Shown piece by piece: positions 43,053 through 51,952 of a stretch of DNA of 64,000 bases (position 1 is its first letter; the number at the start of each line of letters is the position of its first letter). Origin of the DNA: Pseudomonas fluorescens (GTDB taxonomy: Bacteria > Pseudomonadota > Gammaproteobacteria > Pseudomonadales > Pseudomonadaceae). Where the stretch lies: NCBI RefSeq assembly GCF_900215245.1, contig NZ_LT907842.1, positions 2,728,001-2,792,000 of the forward strand. Reading direction: 5' to 3'. The notes under the pieces are model-generated. The model was given only the letters and a program-made list of their open reading frames with translations. It was not told the DNA's origin and ran no database searches. Made by a program: the position numbers and the translations under genes.

Positions 43053-44858
43053 ATGACCGACTCCAGTCCGAGCGCAAGCCCTTCGAGCTTGAAAATATAC
43101 TTCCGCCTGCTCATGTACGTTAAGCCCTATGCCGGCTTGTTCGCGCTGAGTATCGTTGGATTTCTGATTTTCGCGTCGACCCAGCCCATGCTGGGGTACA
43201 TCCTCAAGTACTTCGTCGACGGCCTATCCAACCCGGAAGCGGTGCTGTTCCCCAACGTACCGTTCCTGCGCGACCTGCAATTGCTGCAAGCCGTGCCTTT
43301 GTTGATCATTCTGATCGCGGCCTGGCAGGGCCTGGGTTCGTTCCTGGGCAACTACCTGCTGGCCAAGGTCTCCCTGGGCCTGGTCCACGACCTGCGCGTG
43401 CAGTTATTCAATAACCTGCTGACGCTGCCCAACCGTTACTTCGACAACCACAACTCCGGGCATCTGATTTCCCGCATCACCTTTAACGTGACCATGGTCA
43501 CGGGTGCGGCGACCGATGCCATCAAGGTGGTGATTCGCGAAGGCATGACAGTGATCTTCCTGTTTGCCTCGCTGCTGTTCATGAACTGGCGCCTGACGCT
43601 GGTGATGATCGCCATCCTGCCGCTGATTGCGGTGATGGTCAGCACGGCCAGCAAGAAATTCCGCAAGCAGAGCAAGAAGATCCAGGTGGCCATGGGCGAC
43701 GTGACCCACGTGGCTTCCGAAACCATCCAGGGCTATCGCGTGGTGCGCAGCTTCGGGGGTGAAGTCTACGAAGAGAAGCGCTTTTTCAAGGCCAGCCAGG
43801 GCAACACCGACAAGCAGTTGCGCATGACTCGCACCGGGGCGATCTACACCCCGTTGCTGCAACTGGTGATCTACACCGCCATGGCCGTGCTGATGTTCCT
43901 GGTGCTTTACCTTCGCGGCGACGCGTCCGCTGGTGACATGGTGGCCTACATCACCTTGGCCGGCCTGTTGCCCAAGCCTATCCGTCAACTCTCGGAAGTC
44001 AGCTCGACCATTCAGAAAGGCGTGGCCGGTGCTGAAAGCATTTTCGAACAGTTGGACGAAGAGAAGGAAGTCGACCGCGGCACCATCGAACGCGACAAGG
44101 TCAGCGGCCGCCTGGAAGTGCGTCAACTGAACTTCACCTACCCTGGCACCGAACGCCATGTGCTCAAGGACATCAGCTTTACCGCCGAACCTGGACAGAT
44201 GATCGCCCTGGTGGGCCGCTCCGGCAGCGGCAAGTCGACCCTGGCCAGCCTGATCCCGCGGTTCTACCACCATGAAAGCGGCGAAATCCTGCTCGACGGT
44301 GTAGAGATCGAGGACTACAAACTGCTCAACCTGCGCAAGCACATTGCCCAGGTGACCCAGCATGTCACCCTGTTCAGCGACACCGTGACCAACAACATCG
44401 CCTATGGCGACCTGGCCGGTGCGCCACGGGCGGACGTTGAAGCGGCAGCGGCGGATGCCTATGCCAAGGACTTCATCGACCAGTTGCCCAAAGGCTTCGA
44501 TACCCAGGTGGGTGAAAACGGCGTGCTGTTGTCCGGCGGCCAACGCCAGCGCCTGGCTATCGCCCGAGCCTTGCTGAAGAACGCGCCGTTGCTGATTCTC
44601 GACGAGGCCACCTCGGCCCTCGACACCGAATCCGAGCGGCACATTCAGGCGGCTCTGGACAAGGTCATGCAGGGCCGCACGACCCTGGTGATTGCGCACC
44701 GCTTGTCCACTATCGAGAAGGCCGACCTGATCCTGGTGATGGACGACGGCCGGATTGTCGAGCGCGGTACCCACGCCGAGCTGCTGGCACAGAACGGCTA
44801 CTACGCCCGCCTGCATGCCATGGGCCTGGATGCCCCAGTGTCGGCCGATATCACCTGA
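43053..44858 (+). CDS. msbA: Lipid A-core flippase MsbA (ABC transporter)
   Basis: A 601-residue half-transporter that flips lipid A-core across the inner membrane as a homodimer. Six transmembrane helices occupy about 20-310. The ATPase domain has Walker A GRSGSGKST near 387, signature LSGGQRQRLAIARAL and Walker B LLILDEATSALD. The start at 43053 (MTDSSPSASPSS) is preferred to the upstream in-frame ATG at 42951 because the earlier 34 residues look non-coding and would run into the intergenic region shared with the ligase gene. No strong ribosome site was seen for 43053. Confidence 0.94.
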   Translation: MTDSSPSASPSSLKIYFRLLMYVKPYAGLFALSIVGFLIFASTQPMLGYILKYFVDGLSNPEAVLFPNVPFLRDLQLLQAVPLLIILIAAWQGLGSFLGNYLLAKVSLGLVHDLRVQLFNNLLTLPNRYFDNHNSGHLISRITFNVTMVTGAATDAIKVVIREGMTVIFLFASLLFMNWRLTLVMIAILPLIAVMVSTASKKFRKQSKKIQVAMGDVTHVASETIQGYRVVRSFGGEVYEEKRFFKASQGNTDKQLRMTRTGAIYTPLLQLVIYTAMAVLMFLVLYLRGDASAGDMVAYITLAGLLPKPIRQLSEVSSTIQKGVAGAESIFEQLDEEKEVDRGTIERDKVSGRLEVRQLNFTYPGTERHVLKDISFTAEPGQMIALVGRSGSGKSTLASLIPRFYHHESGEILLDGVEIEDYKLLNLRKHIAQVTQHVTLFSDTVTNNIAYGDLAGAPRADVEAAAADAYAKDFIDQLPKGFDTQVGENGVLLSGGQRQRLAIARALLKNAPLLILDEATSALDTESERHIQAALDKVMQGRTTLVIAHRLSTIEKADLILVMDDGRIVERGTHAELLAQNGYYARLHAMGLDAPVSADIT

Positions 44859-44862
44859 AACC

Positions 44863-44954
44863 TTGTGGGAGCGGGCTTGCCCGCGATAGCGCAGTGTCAG
44901 TCACCGAATGTTTCGACTGATTCACCGCCATCGCGGGCAAGCCCGCTCCCACAT
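44863..44954. repeat. REP pair (REPIN) between msbA and hldE
   Basis: TGTGGGAGCGGGCTTGCCCG (from 44864) faces CGGGCAAGCCCGCTCCCACA (ending 44953), with about 50 bases between arms. It sits 5 bases after the msbA stop. Confidence 0.92.
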
Positions 44955-45075
44955 GTGTTCCTCGGTGGATTCAATGGCAGGCCCCTCGCACTATCTTCTG
45001 TGCACACCCTCCACAAGCCTTCCATAACCCTGTGCTAATATCGCGCCCCTGTTCATTTTGTATGTGGGTTGCTCC

Positions 45076-46500
45076 ATGAAGTTGTCCATGCCGCGATTCG
45101 ATCAAGCCCCTGTCTTGGTGGTCGGCGATGTCATGCTCGACCGTTACTGGCATGGCGGTACCTCACGGATTTCCCCTGAGGCACCGGTACCGGTAGTTAA
45201 GGTCGAGCAAATCGAAGACCGTCCAGGTGGCGCTGCCAACGTTGCCCTCAATATTGCCGCGCTCGGCGCCCCGGCCTCCCTGGTCGGTGTGACCGGCGAC
45301 GACGAAGCCGCCGACAGCCTGGCCAACAGCCTGCGCGGTGCTGGCGTGCGCGCGCTGTTCCAGCGCATTGCCCATCAGCCGACCATCGTCAAGCTGCGGG
45401 TCATGAGCCGTCACCAGCAATTGCTGCGTATCGATTTCGAAGAACCCTTCGCCACCGACGCCCTGGCCCTGAGCGGTCAGGTTGACGCGTTGCTCGAAGG
45501 CATCAAGGTGCTGGTCCTGTCCGACTACGGCAAAGGCGCCCTGAAGAACCATCAGGAACTGATCCAGGCCGCCAAGGCCCGCAACATTGCGGTGCTGGCC
45601 GATCCGAAGGGCAAGGACTTCTCGATTTATCGGGGCGCCAGCCTGATCACGCCAAACCTCAGTGAGTTCGAAGCCATTGTCGGCGGTTGCGCCGATGAGC
45701 ACGAATTGGTGACCAAGGGCGCCGCGTTGATGGCTGACCTCGACCTGGGGGCCTTGCTGGTTACCCGTGGCGAGCACGGCATGACCCTGCTGCGCCCGGG
45801 CCACCCGGCGATGCACTTGCCGGCGCGCGCCCGTGAAGTGTTTGATGTCACCGGTGCCGGTGATACGGTGATTTCCACCCTGGCGGCGTCCATTGCGGCC
45901 GGTGAAGAATTGCCCCACGCCGTGGCCTTGGCCAATCTGGCGGCGGGCATTGTGGTCGGCAAACTGGGCACCGCGGCCATCAGTGCGCCTGAATTGCGCC
46001 GGGCGATCCAGCGTTCCGAAGGCTCGGAGCGTGGCGTGCTGAGCCTGGAACAATTGCTGCTGGCGATTGATGATGCCCGTGCCCACAACGAAAGCATTGT
46101 GTTCACTAACGGTTGCTTCGACATCCTGCATGCCGGTCACGTGACTTACCTGGAACAGGCGCGCGCTCAAGGCGATCGTCTGATCGTCGCGGTCAATGAC
46201 GACGCCTCGGTCAGCCGCTTGAAAGGCCCGGGCCGTCCGATCAACAGCGTCGACCGACGCATGGCCGTATTGGCGGGTTTGGGCGCGGTGGACTGGGTGA
46301 TCAGCTTCTCTGAAGGCACCCCGGAAAACCTGTTGGCCCAAGTCAAGCCAGACGTACTGGTCAAGGGCGGCGACTACTCTGTTGATCAAGTCGTGGGCGC
46401 CGACATCGTCAGCGCTTACGGCGGTACGGTCAAAGTGCTCGGGCTGGTTGAAAACAGCTCGACCACGGCCATTGTCGAGAAGATCCGCAACAATGAGTAA
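45076..46500 (+). CDS. hldE: Bifunctional D-glycero-beta-D-manno-heptose 7-kinase / 1-phosphate adenylyltransferase HldE
   Basis: A 474-residue enzyme of ADP-heptose synthesis, supplying WaaC and WaaF. Residues 1-320 are a ribokinase-like domain with the N-terminal GDVMLDRYWHG, PGGAANVALN and the catalytic GAGD at 260-263. Residues 340-474 are a nucleotidyltransferase with FTNGCFDILHAGH (HxGH at 352-355). Start ATG 45076 (MKLSMPRFDQ) is preferred over 45058. It overlaps the following epimerase start by 8 bases, so the two are translated from one mRNA. Confidence 0.95.
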   Translation: MKLSMPRFDQAPVLVVGDVMLDRYWHGGTSRISPEAPVPVVKVEQIEDRPGGAANVALNIAALGAPASLVGVTGDDEAADSLANSLRGAGVRALFQRIAHQPTIVKLRVMSRHQQLLRIDFEEPFATDALALSGQVDALLEGIKVLVLSDYGKGALKNHQELIQAAKARNIAVLADPKGKDFSIYRGASLITPNLSEFEAIVGGCADEHELVTKGAALMADLDLGALLVTRGEHGMTLLRPGHPAMHLPARAREVFDVTGAGDTVISTLAASIAAGEELPHAVALANLAAGIVVGKLGTAAISAPELRRAIQRSEGSERGVLSLEQLLLAIDDARAHNESIVFTNGCFDILHAGHVTYLEQARAQGDRLIVAVNDDASVSRLKGPGRPINSVDRRMAVLAGLGAVDWVISFSEGTPENLLAQVKPDVLVKGGDYSVDQVVGADIVSAYGGTVKVLGLVENSSTTAIVEKIRNNE

Positions 46501-47428
46501 CGCAGACAAGTGGGTCCTTATCACCGGTGGTGCCGGTTTCATCGGCTCGCACCTGGTCGATGCATTGCTTGCAAAGGGCTATGCCGTAAGGGTGCTGGAT
46601 GACCTGTCCACTGGCAAACGCAGCAATGTGCCGTTGGATAACCCACGCGTACAGCTGATTGAAGGTGATGTCGCCAACGCCGACCTGGTGGCGCAAGCCG
46701 CCATCGGCGCCACGGCGGTGGTGCATTTGGCAGCGGTGGCTTCGGTGCAAGCCTCGGTGGATGACCCGGTCAGCACGCACCAGAGCAATTTTGTCGGCAC
46801 CTTGAATGTCTGCGAAGCCATGCGCAAGGCCGGTGTGAAGCGTGTGGTATTTGCTTCCAGCGCTGCGGTGTATGGCAACAATGGCGAGGGCGCTTCGATT
46901 GACGAAGAGACCACCAAGGCCCCGCTGACGCCTTACGCGTCGGACAAGTTGGCCGGTGAGCATTACTTCGATTTCTACCGTCGCCAGCATGGCCTGGAAC
47001 CGGTAATTTTCCGCTTCTTCAATATTTTCGGGCCACGCCAGGACCCGTCATCGCCGTACTCGGGCGTGATCAGTATCTTCAGCGAGCGCGTGCAACAGGG
47101 TGTGCCGATCAGCGTGTTTGGCGATGGCGAGCAAACCCGCGACTTCATGTACGTCGAAGACCTGGTGGATGTGTTGGTGCAAGCCATCGAAGCGCCTGAG
47201 GCACCGTTGGGTGCGATCAACGTCGGCTGGAACCGCACCACCACGCTCACGCAGGTGTTGGAGGCGCTGGAAGAGGTGGTGGGGCAGTTGCCGGTAATCA
47301 CCTACGGGCCGGCGCGTTCGGGGGATATTCGGCATTCGCGAGCCAACAATCAGCGGTTGCTGGCCAGTTTCACGCTGCCTGAGCCAACCCCGTTGAAGGT
47401 CGGCCTGGAGCGGCTACTTAACAGCTGA
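46493..47428 (+). CDS. NAD-dependent sugar epimerase/dehydratase (extended SDR)
   Basis: A 311-residue extended short-chain dehydrogenase acting on nucleotide sugars. The NAD motif TGGAGFIGSH is at 11-20, catalytic Ser in SSAAVYG near 122, and Tyr148-xxx-Lys152 in PYASDK. RDFMYVEDLVD is typical of UDP-glucose/UDP-GlcNAc 4-epimerases (GalE, WbpP). Its 8-base overlap with hldE suggests supply of a sugar for the LPS core or O-antigen rather than the ADP-heptose epimerase step itself, since HldD has a different N-terminal signature. Precise substrate cannot be told. Confidence 0.85.
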   Translation: MSNADKWVLITGGAGFIGSHLVDALLAKGYAVRVLDDLSTGKRSNVPLDNPRVQLIEGDVANADLVAQAAIGATAVVHLAAVASVQASVDDPVSTHQSNFVGTLNVCEAMRKAGVKRVVFASSAAVYGNNGEGASIDEETTKAPLTPYASDKLAGEHYFDFYRRQHGLEPVIFRFFNIFGPRQDPSSPYSGVISIFSERVQQGVPISVFGDGEQTRDFMYVEDLVDVLVQAIEAPEAPLGAINVGWNRTTTLTQVLEALEEVVGQLPVITYGPARSGDIRHSRANNQRLLASFTLPEPTPLKVGLERLLNS

Positions 47429-47439
47429 GCACCATCAAC

Positions 47440-47529
47440 GGTGGGAGCGGGCGTGCTCGCGAATGCGGCGTGTCAGTCAGTACATGTGTAACTGATGCAC
47501 CGCGTTCGCGAGCAAGCCCGCTCCCACAT
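47440..47529. repeat. REP pair (REPIN) between epimerase and hypothetical gene
   Basis: GTGGGAGCGGGCGTGCTCGCG (from 47441) faces CGCGAGCAAGCCCGCTCCCA (ending 47526, then CA). It fills the gap between two convergent genes. Confidence 0.92.
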
Positions 47530-47550
47530 TGATCTGCTTGGTTTTTGAGT

Positions 47551-48519
47551 TCAGCGGCTGGCTTTTTTCTTCGGCACGATCTTGCGCAGCATCTGCCGTG
47601 CCTTGCCGGTCAAGCGCTTGAGCTTTGACTCTTTCTCAGGCTGTGCCAGCCCTTGTTGCCTGACCCAATCCTTCCAGCGAATGCGCTCGTCGCGCACCAA
47701 CCAGCCTTCCTGCTGGGCGAAACTTTCCGCCAGGTACACGCCGCGCGTACTGGCCGGGTAAAGCTGGTCCTTCTTGACCGTGTACAGCTCGGCAAGCGGC
47801 TGGCCATCTTTCAAGGGCATCAGGTACAGGTCGGGCCGCTGGCGGTCCAGGCGCGCGACCAACTGGTCACCTTCAAGTCGTTCATCCACATGGAACAAGC
47901 TTAGGGACTTGGCTTCCTTCGGCACTTCCAGACGCAAGTCATAAATCAATTGCAGTGACGCCGTGGGCAGGTGCACGTAAGCCCGCGGGCGTTCGATCAA
48001 TTGCGTGGTGGCGCAACGCACCGGGCGCGCGGCACCTGACAGTGGGCTCAAGCGAAACGGCAAGGCTTCACGGTAATGCAAGGCGGCGGAGTAGGGGGCC
48101 GGCAGCCAGGTGTCATTGAAGCGCCCGCCGAGCCAGCCTTCGGGGGTTTCCAGCAGGCACTCTTCGGCGATTTCCTGGATGGCGGTGTGCAGCGGCAGGT
48201 TCAGTTCGTGGGCGGGGACGTAGCCGGAGATCAGTTTGAGCACCACATCGCCACGGTCCTGGCGGCGTTGGCGCACCAGTACCCAGTAATCCTTGTTCTG
48301 CCAGTGCAGGGTCAGTCGCACCGACACGCCGAGGTTCGCCAGCTCGAGGGCGAAACGCTCGGGGTCAGCCACCGCCACCGGCTTGCGCCGTTGCAGGGTC
48401 TGGGCAAAGTTGAGCGGCATGCCCACGCTCTGGTAGCTCAGGCCTTCGGGGGTAGCTTCGACGTGCAGCGGCAGTGTTTTAAAGTTACTCGGGTTTTTTC
48501 TAATGAGCGTACGCGGCAT
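47551..48519 (-). CDS. Hypothetical protein with a Nudix-like segment
   Basis: A 322-residue soluble protein I cannot assign firmly. Residues 99-123 read like a degenerate Nudix box: GYVPAHE followed by QEIAEECLL. Compared with GX5EX7REUXEEXGU, it has two extra residues before the helix, Gln for Arg and Leu for Gly. The C-terminus is very basic (KRLTGKARQMLRKIVPKKKASR in part), suggesting contact with nucleic acid or membrane. ATG 48519 has AAGGAG 6 bases upstream; the frame opens earlier at 48561. Last gene of a reverse group with the reductase and oxidoreductase, 41 bases after the former. Confidence 0.75.
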   Translation of the reverse strand: MPRTLIRKNPSNFKTLPLHVEATPEGLSYQSVGMPLNFAQTLQRRKPVAVADPERFALELANLGVSVRLTLHWQNKDYWVLVRQRRQDRGDVVLKLISGYVPAHELNLPLHTAIQEIAEECLLETPEGWLGGRFNDTWLPAPYSAALHYREALPFRLSPLSGAARPVRCATTQLIERPRAYVHLPTASLQLIYDLRLEVPKEAKSLSLFHVDERLEGDQLVARLDRQRPDLYLMPLKDGQPLAELYTVKKDQLYPASTRGVYLAESFAQQEGWLVRDERIRWKDWVRQQGLAQPEKESKLKRLTGKARQMLRKIVPKKKASR

Positions 48520-48560
48520 GTCGGCTCCTTTTTGCGACGGGGTCGGCCGCGTCGGCGGCA

Positions 48561-49373
48561 TCAGAGTTGACGAATGACTTGGGCAGCGGTCGCCACGTTA
48601 TGGGCCAGGTGCAGCGGATTAATGGTCCCGACAATAGCACTGGCGACGCCCGTTTGCGCAAACAACAGCATGAAACTCGCGCGAATTGGATCCATTCCAG
48701 GCTCCAGGCACACGTGGCCGCTGGCCAGGGCCTTTTTCACCAGAATGCCTTTGCCATGGGCTGCTGCATATTCAATGACGGTTTTCTCGGCCTGTTCGTT
48801 CAGATTGTAGGTGACCATCGCGCAATCACCCTGTTCCAGAGCCTTCACACCACCTTCGACGGTTTTGCCGGAAAAGCCGAAGCCACGAATCTTGCCCTCT
48901 TTTTTCAGTTCCGCCAGGGTCTGGTACACCTCGCAATCATTGAGGATGTGCAGGTCATTACCATCGGAATGCACCAGCACCAGGTCGATAAAATCCGTTT
49001 CAAGTCGCTTCAAACTGCGCTCAATCGACAGGCGGGTATGGGCGGCACTGAAGTCATGATGGGAAACGCCATCGGCAAACTCTTCGCCGACCTTGCTGAC
49101 AATCACCCAGTCCTTGCGCTGGTCGCGTAACAGCGGCCCCAGGCGTTCTTCGCTGCGGCCATAGGCCGGGGCGGTGTCGATCAGGTTGATGCCCAGTTGT
49201 TGGGCTTGGCGCAATAACATCCGCGCTTCGTCGTCATTGGGGATCTGGAAGCCGTTAGGGTATTTCACCCCTTGGTCGCGGCCCAGCTTGACGGTGCCCA
49301 GGCCCAGTGGCGAGACCAGAATGCCGGTGCTGCCCAGTGGGCGATGCAGGTCGTGCAGGGTTGGCAGGCTCAT
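48561..49373 (-). CDS. Aldo/keto reductase
   Basis: A 270-residue NADPH-dependent reductase of the aldo/keto reductase superfamily. The catalytic tetrad is visible as Asp and Tyr in LIDTAPAYGRSEE, Lys in VIVSKVG and His in LVLVHSDGND. The length is slightly short of the common 300-330 residues. Its ATG overlaps the stop of the FAD oxidoreductase by 4 bases, so the pair is co-translated. Substrate unknown; the P. aeruginosa counterpart (PA4992, from memory) is likewise uncharacterised. Confidence 0.88.
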   Translation of the reverse strand: MSLPTLHDLHRPLGSTGILVSPLGLGTVKLGRDQGVKYPNGFQIPNDDEARMLLRQAQQLGINLIDTAPAYGRSEERLGPLLRDQRKDWVIVSKVGEEFADGVSHHDFSAAHTRLSIERSLKRLETDFIDLVLVHSDGNDLHILNDCEVYQTLAELKKEGKIRGFGFSGKTVEGGVKALEQGDCAMVTYNLNEQAEKTVIEYAAAHGKGILVKKALASGHVCLEPGMDPIRASFMLLFAQTGVASAIVGTINPLHLAHNVATAAQVIRQL

Positions 49374-50545
49374 GGCAACAGGTGCTCCCAGGCAGGTTGG
49401 CCGAGGGCTGGCTTGGGCAGGTCGGGCAGGGTTTCGCTGGCGCTTGGGCGGATGCCGTCGCGCTCCAGGGCGTTGAGCACGCGATCAGCGAAGTCCGGCG
49501 CCAGCGCCAGCTTGGTCGGCCAGCCCACCAGCAGGCGGCCTTGTTCGGCGAGGAAGGCGTTGTCGGGGCGGGTCAGGCCCGATTGCAGTGGCTCGGCGCG
49601 ATCAACCCGCAGCGTGGCCCACTGGGTCTGGCTCATGTCGATCCACGGCAGTAATTGCCCGAGCTCTTTTTGCGCGGTAGCGATCTGTTCTTCAGGTGTG
49701 CGCGCGACGCCATCCGCCTCGGCGATATCGCCGCCCATGTACCACACCCAATTGCCGTCGGCCGCCGGGTGAGTGGTGACGGTGATGCGCGGCTTGGTGC
49801 CGCCGCCCAGGCAGTGCGCATACAGCGGTTTCAGGCCTGGGCCTTTGGCGATAATCATATGCAGCGGGCGCTTTTGCATGGCGGGTTGGCTGAGGCCCAA
49901 AGCGGCCAGCAGATCAGCAGTGCCTCCCCCGGCACTCAGCACGATGCGCTGGGCGCGGATCTCGCGGCCGTCGACTTTCAAGCCCACGAGCGTGTCGCCG
50001 TCCAACAGCGGTTCGATGTGCTGCCCGGCGAGCAAGCCATCACCCGCCAGTTGGGCCAGGCGTTCGATCAGGCTGGGTACGTCCACCACCAGCTCCGCCA
50101 GGCGATAGACCTTGCCCTTGAAGCGTCGGTCTTGCAGGGCCGGGGGCAAGTCGTCGCCCTTGACCTGATCGACACGGCCGCGCACCGCCTTGCTGGCGAA
50201 GAAGCTGGTGAGGTTGCCGGCGAGCGTGCCCGGGGACCACAGGTAATGGGCTTCGGACAGCAAGCGCACGCCGGACAAGTCCAGCTCGCCGTCACCGGCC
50301 AAGGCTTCGCGCCAGCGGCGCGGCATGTCGGCAATTGCCTCGGATGCGCCGGTGAGGGCGCCGTGCAGGGCGTATTTAGCGCCGCCGTGGATAATCCCCT
50401 GGGACTTCACGCTTTGCCCGCCACCCAGTGTGGCGCTTTCCACCAGTACCGTGGAAAACCCCTGGCGGCGCAGGCGCGCGTTAAGCCAGAGGCCGGCAAC
50501 TCCGGCGCCGACAATCAGAACGTCGGTGGAAATAACGGATGGCAT
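49370..50545 (-). CDS. FAD-dependent oxidoreductase (DAO family)
   Basis: A 391-residue flavoprotein. The N-terminal dinucleotide-binding motif VLIVGAGVAGLWLNARLRRQG is followed by GGGQSVKSQGIIHGGAKYAL, as in the D-amino-acid oxidase/glycerol-3-phosphate dehydrogenase group. IVLSAGGGTADLL forms the second FAD contact. No signal peptide. It lies 55 bases downstream of emrE and overlaps the aldo/keto reductase by 4 bases. Substrate cannot be read from the sequence. Confidence 0.85.
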   Translation of the reverse strand: MPSVISTDVLIVGAGVAGLWLNARLRRQGFSTVLVESATLGGGQSVKSQGIIHGGAKYALHGALTGASEAIADMPRRWREALAGDGELDLSGVRLLSEAHYLWSPGTLAGNLTSFFASKAVRGRVDQVKGDDLPPALQDRRFKGKVYRLAELVVDVPSLIERLAQLAGDGLLAGQHIEPLLDGDTLVGLKVDGREIRAQRIVLSAGGGTADLLAALGLSQPAMQKRPLHMIIAKGPGLKPLYAHCLGGGTKPRITVTTHPAADGNWVWYMGGDIAEADGVARTPEEQIATAQKELGQLLPWIDMSQTQWATLRVDRAEPLQSGLTRPDNAFLAEQGRLLVGWPTKLALAPDFADRVLNALERDGIRPSASETLPDLPKPALGQPAWEHLLP

Positions 50546-50600
50546 CGGCGACCTCAGTGTTCAAGACAAGAGGCGCAGTATACAGGCTGTTGAGTGGCGG

Positions 50601-50936
50601 TCAGTGCCCGGCGGTTTTCGAGAACAGTTGAATGACCACCACCCCCAGTACAATCAGGCCCATCCCGAGCATCGCCGGGACATCAAGCTTTTGCCCATAG
50701 ATAAACAGTGCCGCGATACTGACCATCACAATCCCCATGCCGGCCCACACCGCGTACGCCACGCCCACCGGCACGGTACGCACCACCAGGGTCAGCATCC
50801 AGAACGCAATGCTGTAGCCGATGATGACCAGTGCCAGCGGCAGAGGCGTACTCCAGCCCTTGACGGCTTTCATGGAAACGGTTGCGACCACTTCCGAGCA
50901 AATGGCAATGGCCAGATAAAGGTAGGCAGCATTCAT
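50601..50936 (-). CDS. emrE: Small multidrug resistance efflux protein EmrE
   Basis: A 111-residue four-helix inner-membrane antiporter exporting cationic drugs such as quaternary ammonium compounds against protons. Helix 1 carries the essential glutamate (Glu15 in AIAICSEVVATV), and GVAYAVWAGMGIV in helix 3 is typical of the drug-exporting branch rather than the guanidinium exporters. GAGGA precedes ATG 50936. It is divergent from a LysR gene over 102 bases, so that regulator may control it. Confidence 0.93.
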   Translation of the reverse strand: MNAAYLYLAIAICSEVVATVSMKAVKGWSTPLPLALVIIGYSIAFWMLTLVVRTVPVGVAYAVWAGMGIVMVSIAALFIYGQKLDVPAMLGMGLIVLGVVVIQLFSKTAGH

Positions 50937-51038
50937 GGGGTAGTCCTCGGTGTGTTGCAGGCTTGATTAGGTGGGCATTCTAACGCTTCACGAGATGAGA
51001 TAAAGTCATTACCTATCCGAATTAAAGATGGGTTAGCC

Positions 51039-51929
51039 ATGAGCGTGCAGTGGAACCTGGAGCAGATGCGCTTGTTTGTGAGCGTCGCCGAGCAGCGCTC
51101 GTTTTCCGCTGTAGCGCGCGGCGAGCGCAAGGCGCAGTCAGCGGTGAGCAACGCAATTGCCTGGTTGGAGGCTGATCTGGGGCTCAGCCTGTTTGAGCGT
51201 AGCAGTGGCCGTCAGCCGCGCCTGACCGAAGCCGGCAGCGTCTTGCTGGAGGAAGCGCGCGAGGTGTTGCGCCAGTGTGAACGGCTTAATGGCCGCGCGC
51301 TGTCACTGACGCGCGGTGAGGAAGCCTGCCTGCGTCTGGCCCAGGATGAAGCCATGTTGTTCCAGCCGGTACTCGATAGCCTTGAGGCGCTTGCCGTGCA
51401 GTACCCGCTCCTGGAAGTGCAGCTGTCCAGCGCCGCGCAAGGCGATGTGGCGCGCAAGCTGGTGGAGCGTAAAGCCGACCTCGGCCTGTTGTTCTATCAC
51501 GACCTGATCCCCGAGGCGCTTGAGCGTCGGGTGGTGGGCAGTGTGGAAATGGTCACGGTGTGCGGCGTCAACCACCCGCTGGCCAAGGAGGCGTACGTGG
51601 ACTGTCAGCGTCTGGCGCAGTACCGCCAGTTGCTGATGTCGACCCAGACCAGTGTTTACCCCGGCAGCGACGCCGCCAGCCCGCTGGTGTGGCGCGCCGA
51701 CAGTTTCTACGTGTTGGCCGAATGGCTGATGAGTGGCCTGGGCTGGGCCTGGTTGCCGCGGCATATTGTGCAGTACCCGACCTATCAGCAACAGATGGTG
51801 GAATTGAACAGCGAATGGACGCCGCCCGCGCTGGTGGTGGAACTGGTCTGGCGTCGCGACGAGCACCTCGGCCCTGCAGCACGCTTCCTGACTGAACGAT
51901 TTGCCGAGTGCTTGCGGGCGATTGACTGA
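51039..51929 (+). CDS. LysR-family transcriptional regulator
   Basis: A 296-residue regulator. The winged helix-turn-helix occupies about 4-65 (LEQMRLFVSVAEQRSFSAVAR, then QSAVSNAIAWLEADLGLSLF), followed by a periplasmic-binding-like effector domain. The gene is divergent from emrE and 23 bases ahead of waaA, so control of emrE is the simplest guess, but its ligand and targets are not shown by the sequence. Confidence 0.93.
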   Translation: MSVQWNLEQMRLFVSVAEQRSFSAVARGERKAQSAVSNAIAWLEADLGLSLFERSSGRQPRLTEAGSVLLEEAREVLRQCERLNGRALSLTRGEEACLRLAQDEAMLFQPVLDSLEALAVQYPLLEVQLSSAAQGDVARKLVERKADLGLLFYHDLIPEALERRVVGSVEMVTVCGVNHPLAKEAYVDCQRLAQYRQLLMSTQTSVYPGSDAASPLVWRADSFYVLAEWLMSGLGWAWLPRHIVQYPTYQQQMVELNSEWTPPALVVELVWRRDEHLGPAARFLTERFAECLRAID

Positions 51930-51952
51930 AAAAGCCGATAAACTCCGCCGCC

